64,000 nucleotides of DNA from Ulva prolifera (lineage: Eukaryota; Chlorophyta; Ulvophyceae; Ulvales; Ulvaceae): positions 1,080,856 through 1,144,855 of the forward strand of contig CM041198.1 of assembly GCA_023078555.1 (NCBI GenBank), written 5' to 3'. Made by a program: the position numbers and the translations under genes. How positions within the stretch are numbered: position 1 is the stretch's first letter; every line of letters starts with the position of its first letter. Below are positions 61,779-64,000 of this stretch, piece after piece. The notes beneath the pieces were generated by a model. It was not told the origin of the DNA and made no database searches. It saw nothing but the letters and a program-made list of their open reading frames with translations.

Positions 61779-63622
61779 ATGCTTGCTGCCGTCGCACGCA
61801 AGAGCCGCTCGGCATGGTCTAGCCTGGTCAGTCCAACAGGTAAGGTCCCCGAGACTTCTAACAGTGGCACCCGAATCTGTGGCGGCGTTCGTGTATGTTG
61901 TAGTGCTGAGAAGTGCGTGGACGAGTCGACGCAATACTCCCATCTGACTGTAGCACCACCTTGTGCAAACATGCGGGCTGACTGATGCCGGCATCACCTT
62001 ACACGCTTAATCAGTGCTACTGAAATTTTTTGCAGGGGAATGCTTGGAGCAGCTGATACCATGCGTTGTGAGAGATGGCCGCAGGCAATTCTCAGCTGCT
62101 TCCTCCAGGAGAGCATTTGGTGCAGCAAGCGGGCTGCACACCAGGTATGTCCAGCCCGACGGAACTCTGCCCGCGATGTATTCATGTATCTCTCTGCCAA
62201 CTCCAGCGATCCCCAAGCACGCTGCAGGCACATGCTACCCACCCCAGCCAGCCCGCAAGGCTGTCTCCAGGTCCGCCATTTTTCCTGGGCATTCTGGCGG
62301 ACCAGCACACCTTCAACGCCGGAACCGCTTGCGCCAGAGGCTCCAGAGATCGACCTAGCAGCAGTCGACACTATCGTCGACATGGCCGGCCCCGCAACCA
62401 TGGATGCAGCGACTTGGGGCATGATCCATAGCACCGCCTGGCCTCACACATACGCAGCAGAGATGGCCCTGGCCACATTCCACGACACATTCGGGCTGTC
62501 CTGGATGGTCGCCATTCCGGTGACAGTCGCGGTGATGCGAACCAGCCTCGCCCCGTTCCTGATCATGTCCCAGGCCACAGCCCACAAGATGTCCAAGGCA
62601 TCTCCAAAGATTCAGGATGCACAACGAGACATGATGATGGCGATGGAACGTGGCGTCCCGATCAAAGAGGCGCAGGTGCCGCCTCATCTCCCTCCCCCCA
62701 AGGTCTCTGCTGCACTCATGCAGACATCAAATGCCTCCCCAGCCATAGCAGTGCTCAATGCCGGGCTTGCCTGGATGCCTAGACCAGCTCTCAGTCCCAG
62801 CCCGCCTGCCCCTGACCAATCGTGCAAGCCCGTACATCTGCGCCGGGGGGCGGCCACTGCCATGAGCGGCGTAGATGCTGAGCGCGTATCTCAGCCGGCA
62901 GACGCCGCATTACTTAGCATGCGTGCATTTTTCACTCGCTCCAAGGCCCCAGAGTCTGCACTGTGGGCCCGGCTGGCCTGGCATCAGGCGGTCCCAATGT
63001 GCTATGGCCACAGCCCCCCGTCGTCCCGACCCTGCGTCACACCACGGCCCGCGCACACCCGGCACGCACCCCTCGCTGCGTTGGCCCGGCCGCAACGTTG
63101 TTTCGCTTGCTGGCCCACGCCACTCTACGGTCTCGAACGTTTGGACCTTTGCTGCCATGCCCGCCCTGACACCGTCACCCTGACATCGCGATCGCATGCA
63201 CCACCAACCATGACCACATACGCGCCGTGCCAGGCCACGCTCGCTCCACTTGCACCCTGGGACAGCCACGGAATACCCTCACTGCGGCACCCCATGCCAT
63301 AACCCGGCATCTCAAATACACGTCTCAGTGTCTGATGTGTAGGGCGCAGCCGGTGTACACCACCCCCGCATGCATGCAGGAGCAGTACAAGAATACGACG
63401 CAGCAGATCATGGCGCACCACAAGACGGGCCCCCTCCACATGCTGTACCCCATCCTCTTCCAGCTGCCGGTCTTCACGGGCTACTACTTTGCGCTGTCTG
63501 CGATGTGCAACGCGCACCTGCCCAGCATGGTCGTCGACGCCGCGCCGTACGGGTTTGACCTCACAACGGTCGACCCCTACCACGCCCTCAATGTCTCCGT
63601 GCCGCTGTCCCTCATGGCTGTG
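61779..63622 (+). CDS. OXA1: Mitochondrial inner-membrane insertase OXA1, 5' part
   Basis: Exons 61779..61839, 62036..62144, 62252..62675 and 63380..63622 join in phase to 279 residues; the rest lies beyond the window or is not recognised. OXA1/YidC/Alb3 insertases put proteins into the inner mitochondrial, bacterial or thylakoid membrane. The N-terminus (MLAAVARKSRSAW and later RRQFSAASSRRAFGAASG) is rich in Arg, Ser and Ala with no acids, as in mitochondrial presequences, which points to OXA1 rather than plastid ALB3. From about 137, GLSWMVAIPVTVAVMRTSLA is the first conserved helix. Then come KIQDAQRDMM, LYPILFQLPVFTGYYFAL and GFDLTTVDPY, typical of the family. The acceptor of exon 3 was chosen by phase and is less certain. 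Confidence 0.9.
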
Positions 63623-64000
63623 GTGCGCAACACCCCCCCCCTTCCATACCCACCTGATCCCAATGTTTACATTGCGGGGTGGACCTGTTTGTTGGCCGGG
63701 CCACGTGGCTGTGCAGCCGGGTTGTGTTCAGGGTGGAATGGTGTGCCGGCTCTGCGGCGCCGCAGTGTGTGCTGCTAGGAGCTGTGTATGGAAGCAGCAT
63801 CACGTGTTACGCTGGCGCGCGCCGTGGTGGCCAGGGGGGTCAATGCTGTGCAGCCAGCTTGGCACCCGCCCGCACCCAACCACACCCAGCTAGGGGTCAG
63901 TCGAGGGTCTTGCGTGATCGGCGCATGCCCGCAGCCGCTCGCGTGCCGCCCAATCAAGCAATCTGCGTGCACCCTACCCACCCGCACTCCCAGCTGTTGC
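63623..64000 (+). other. OXA1 intron, cut by the window edge
   Basis: The stretch begins with the donor GTGCGC after exon 4 of OXA1. I see no exon continuing the insertase before the window ends. Confidence 0.6.

Noticed and set aside
62040..63302. 420-codon continuous frame over the OXA1 region
   Set aside because: It is correct only for exon 3; beyond 62675 it reads through an intron of proline-rich composition, and before 62252 it uses the wrong frame.
1..64000. tRNA genes, rRNA, CRISPR arrays, complete transposases
   Set aside because: I looked for T-loop-like GGTTCGA boxes, evenly spaced short repeats and transposase motifs and found none that hold up; the TTCGAA at about 15860 lies in an intron without a cloverleaf.

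Overview
The window reads as nuclear DNA of a eukaryote, most likely a green alga. Conserved proteins (glyoxalase I, exosome subunit RRP45, a reticulon, mitochondrial OXA1, a USP-type deubiquitinase) are split by many phase-consistent introns. Coding exons look GC-rich, intergenic DNA is long, and TGTAA, the usual chlorophyte polyadenylation motif, follows two of the stop codons. The species assignment is inference. Splice sites were placed by hand from GT/AG signals, reading phase and family alignment; for most genes the summed exon lengths divide exactly by three.

Layout. 0.9-1.7 kb: glyoxalase I (+). 2.9-4.8 kb: RRP45 (-). 6.1-8.3 kb: reticulon-like ER protein (+). 9.3-13.0 kb: a MYND zinc finger joined to a helical body and a C-terminal membrane anchor (+). 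14.3-19.4 kb (+) and 21.3-28.6 kb (-): two tail-to-tail BCCT (betaine/carnitine/choline) transporter genes. 32.8-35.2 kb: BTB-like plus leucine-rich-repeat protein (+), with a broken BTB-like exon copy at 36.5 kb. 37.5-45.2 kb: a very large protein combining leucine-rich repeats, about six membrane segments and a complete USP deubiquitinase domain (-). 45-51.7 kb: repeat-rich DNA without a gene I can name. 51.7-57.5 kb: a third BCCT gene (-). 57.5-61.7 kb: no gene recognised, with a minisatellite. 61.8 kb to beyond 63.6 kb: mitochondrial OXA1, 5' part only (+).

The main discovery is the BCCT family. Three paralogues share the same ten-exon structure, with seven of ten exons identical in length in all three. 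Each keeps the tryptophan/tyrosine cage known to bind quaternary ammonium compounds. BCCT transporters are known mainly from bacteria and archaea, so an intron-rich, locally expanded family points to long residence in this lineage and to import of betaine-like osmolytes. The second notable object is the LRR-transmembrane-USP fusion: LRR, membrane and USP Cys-box parts lie in one uninterrupted reading frame. A strong hairpin sits in its first recognised intron, and a BTB-LRR gene, possibly also a ubiquitin-system component, lies next to it.
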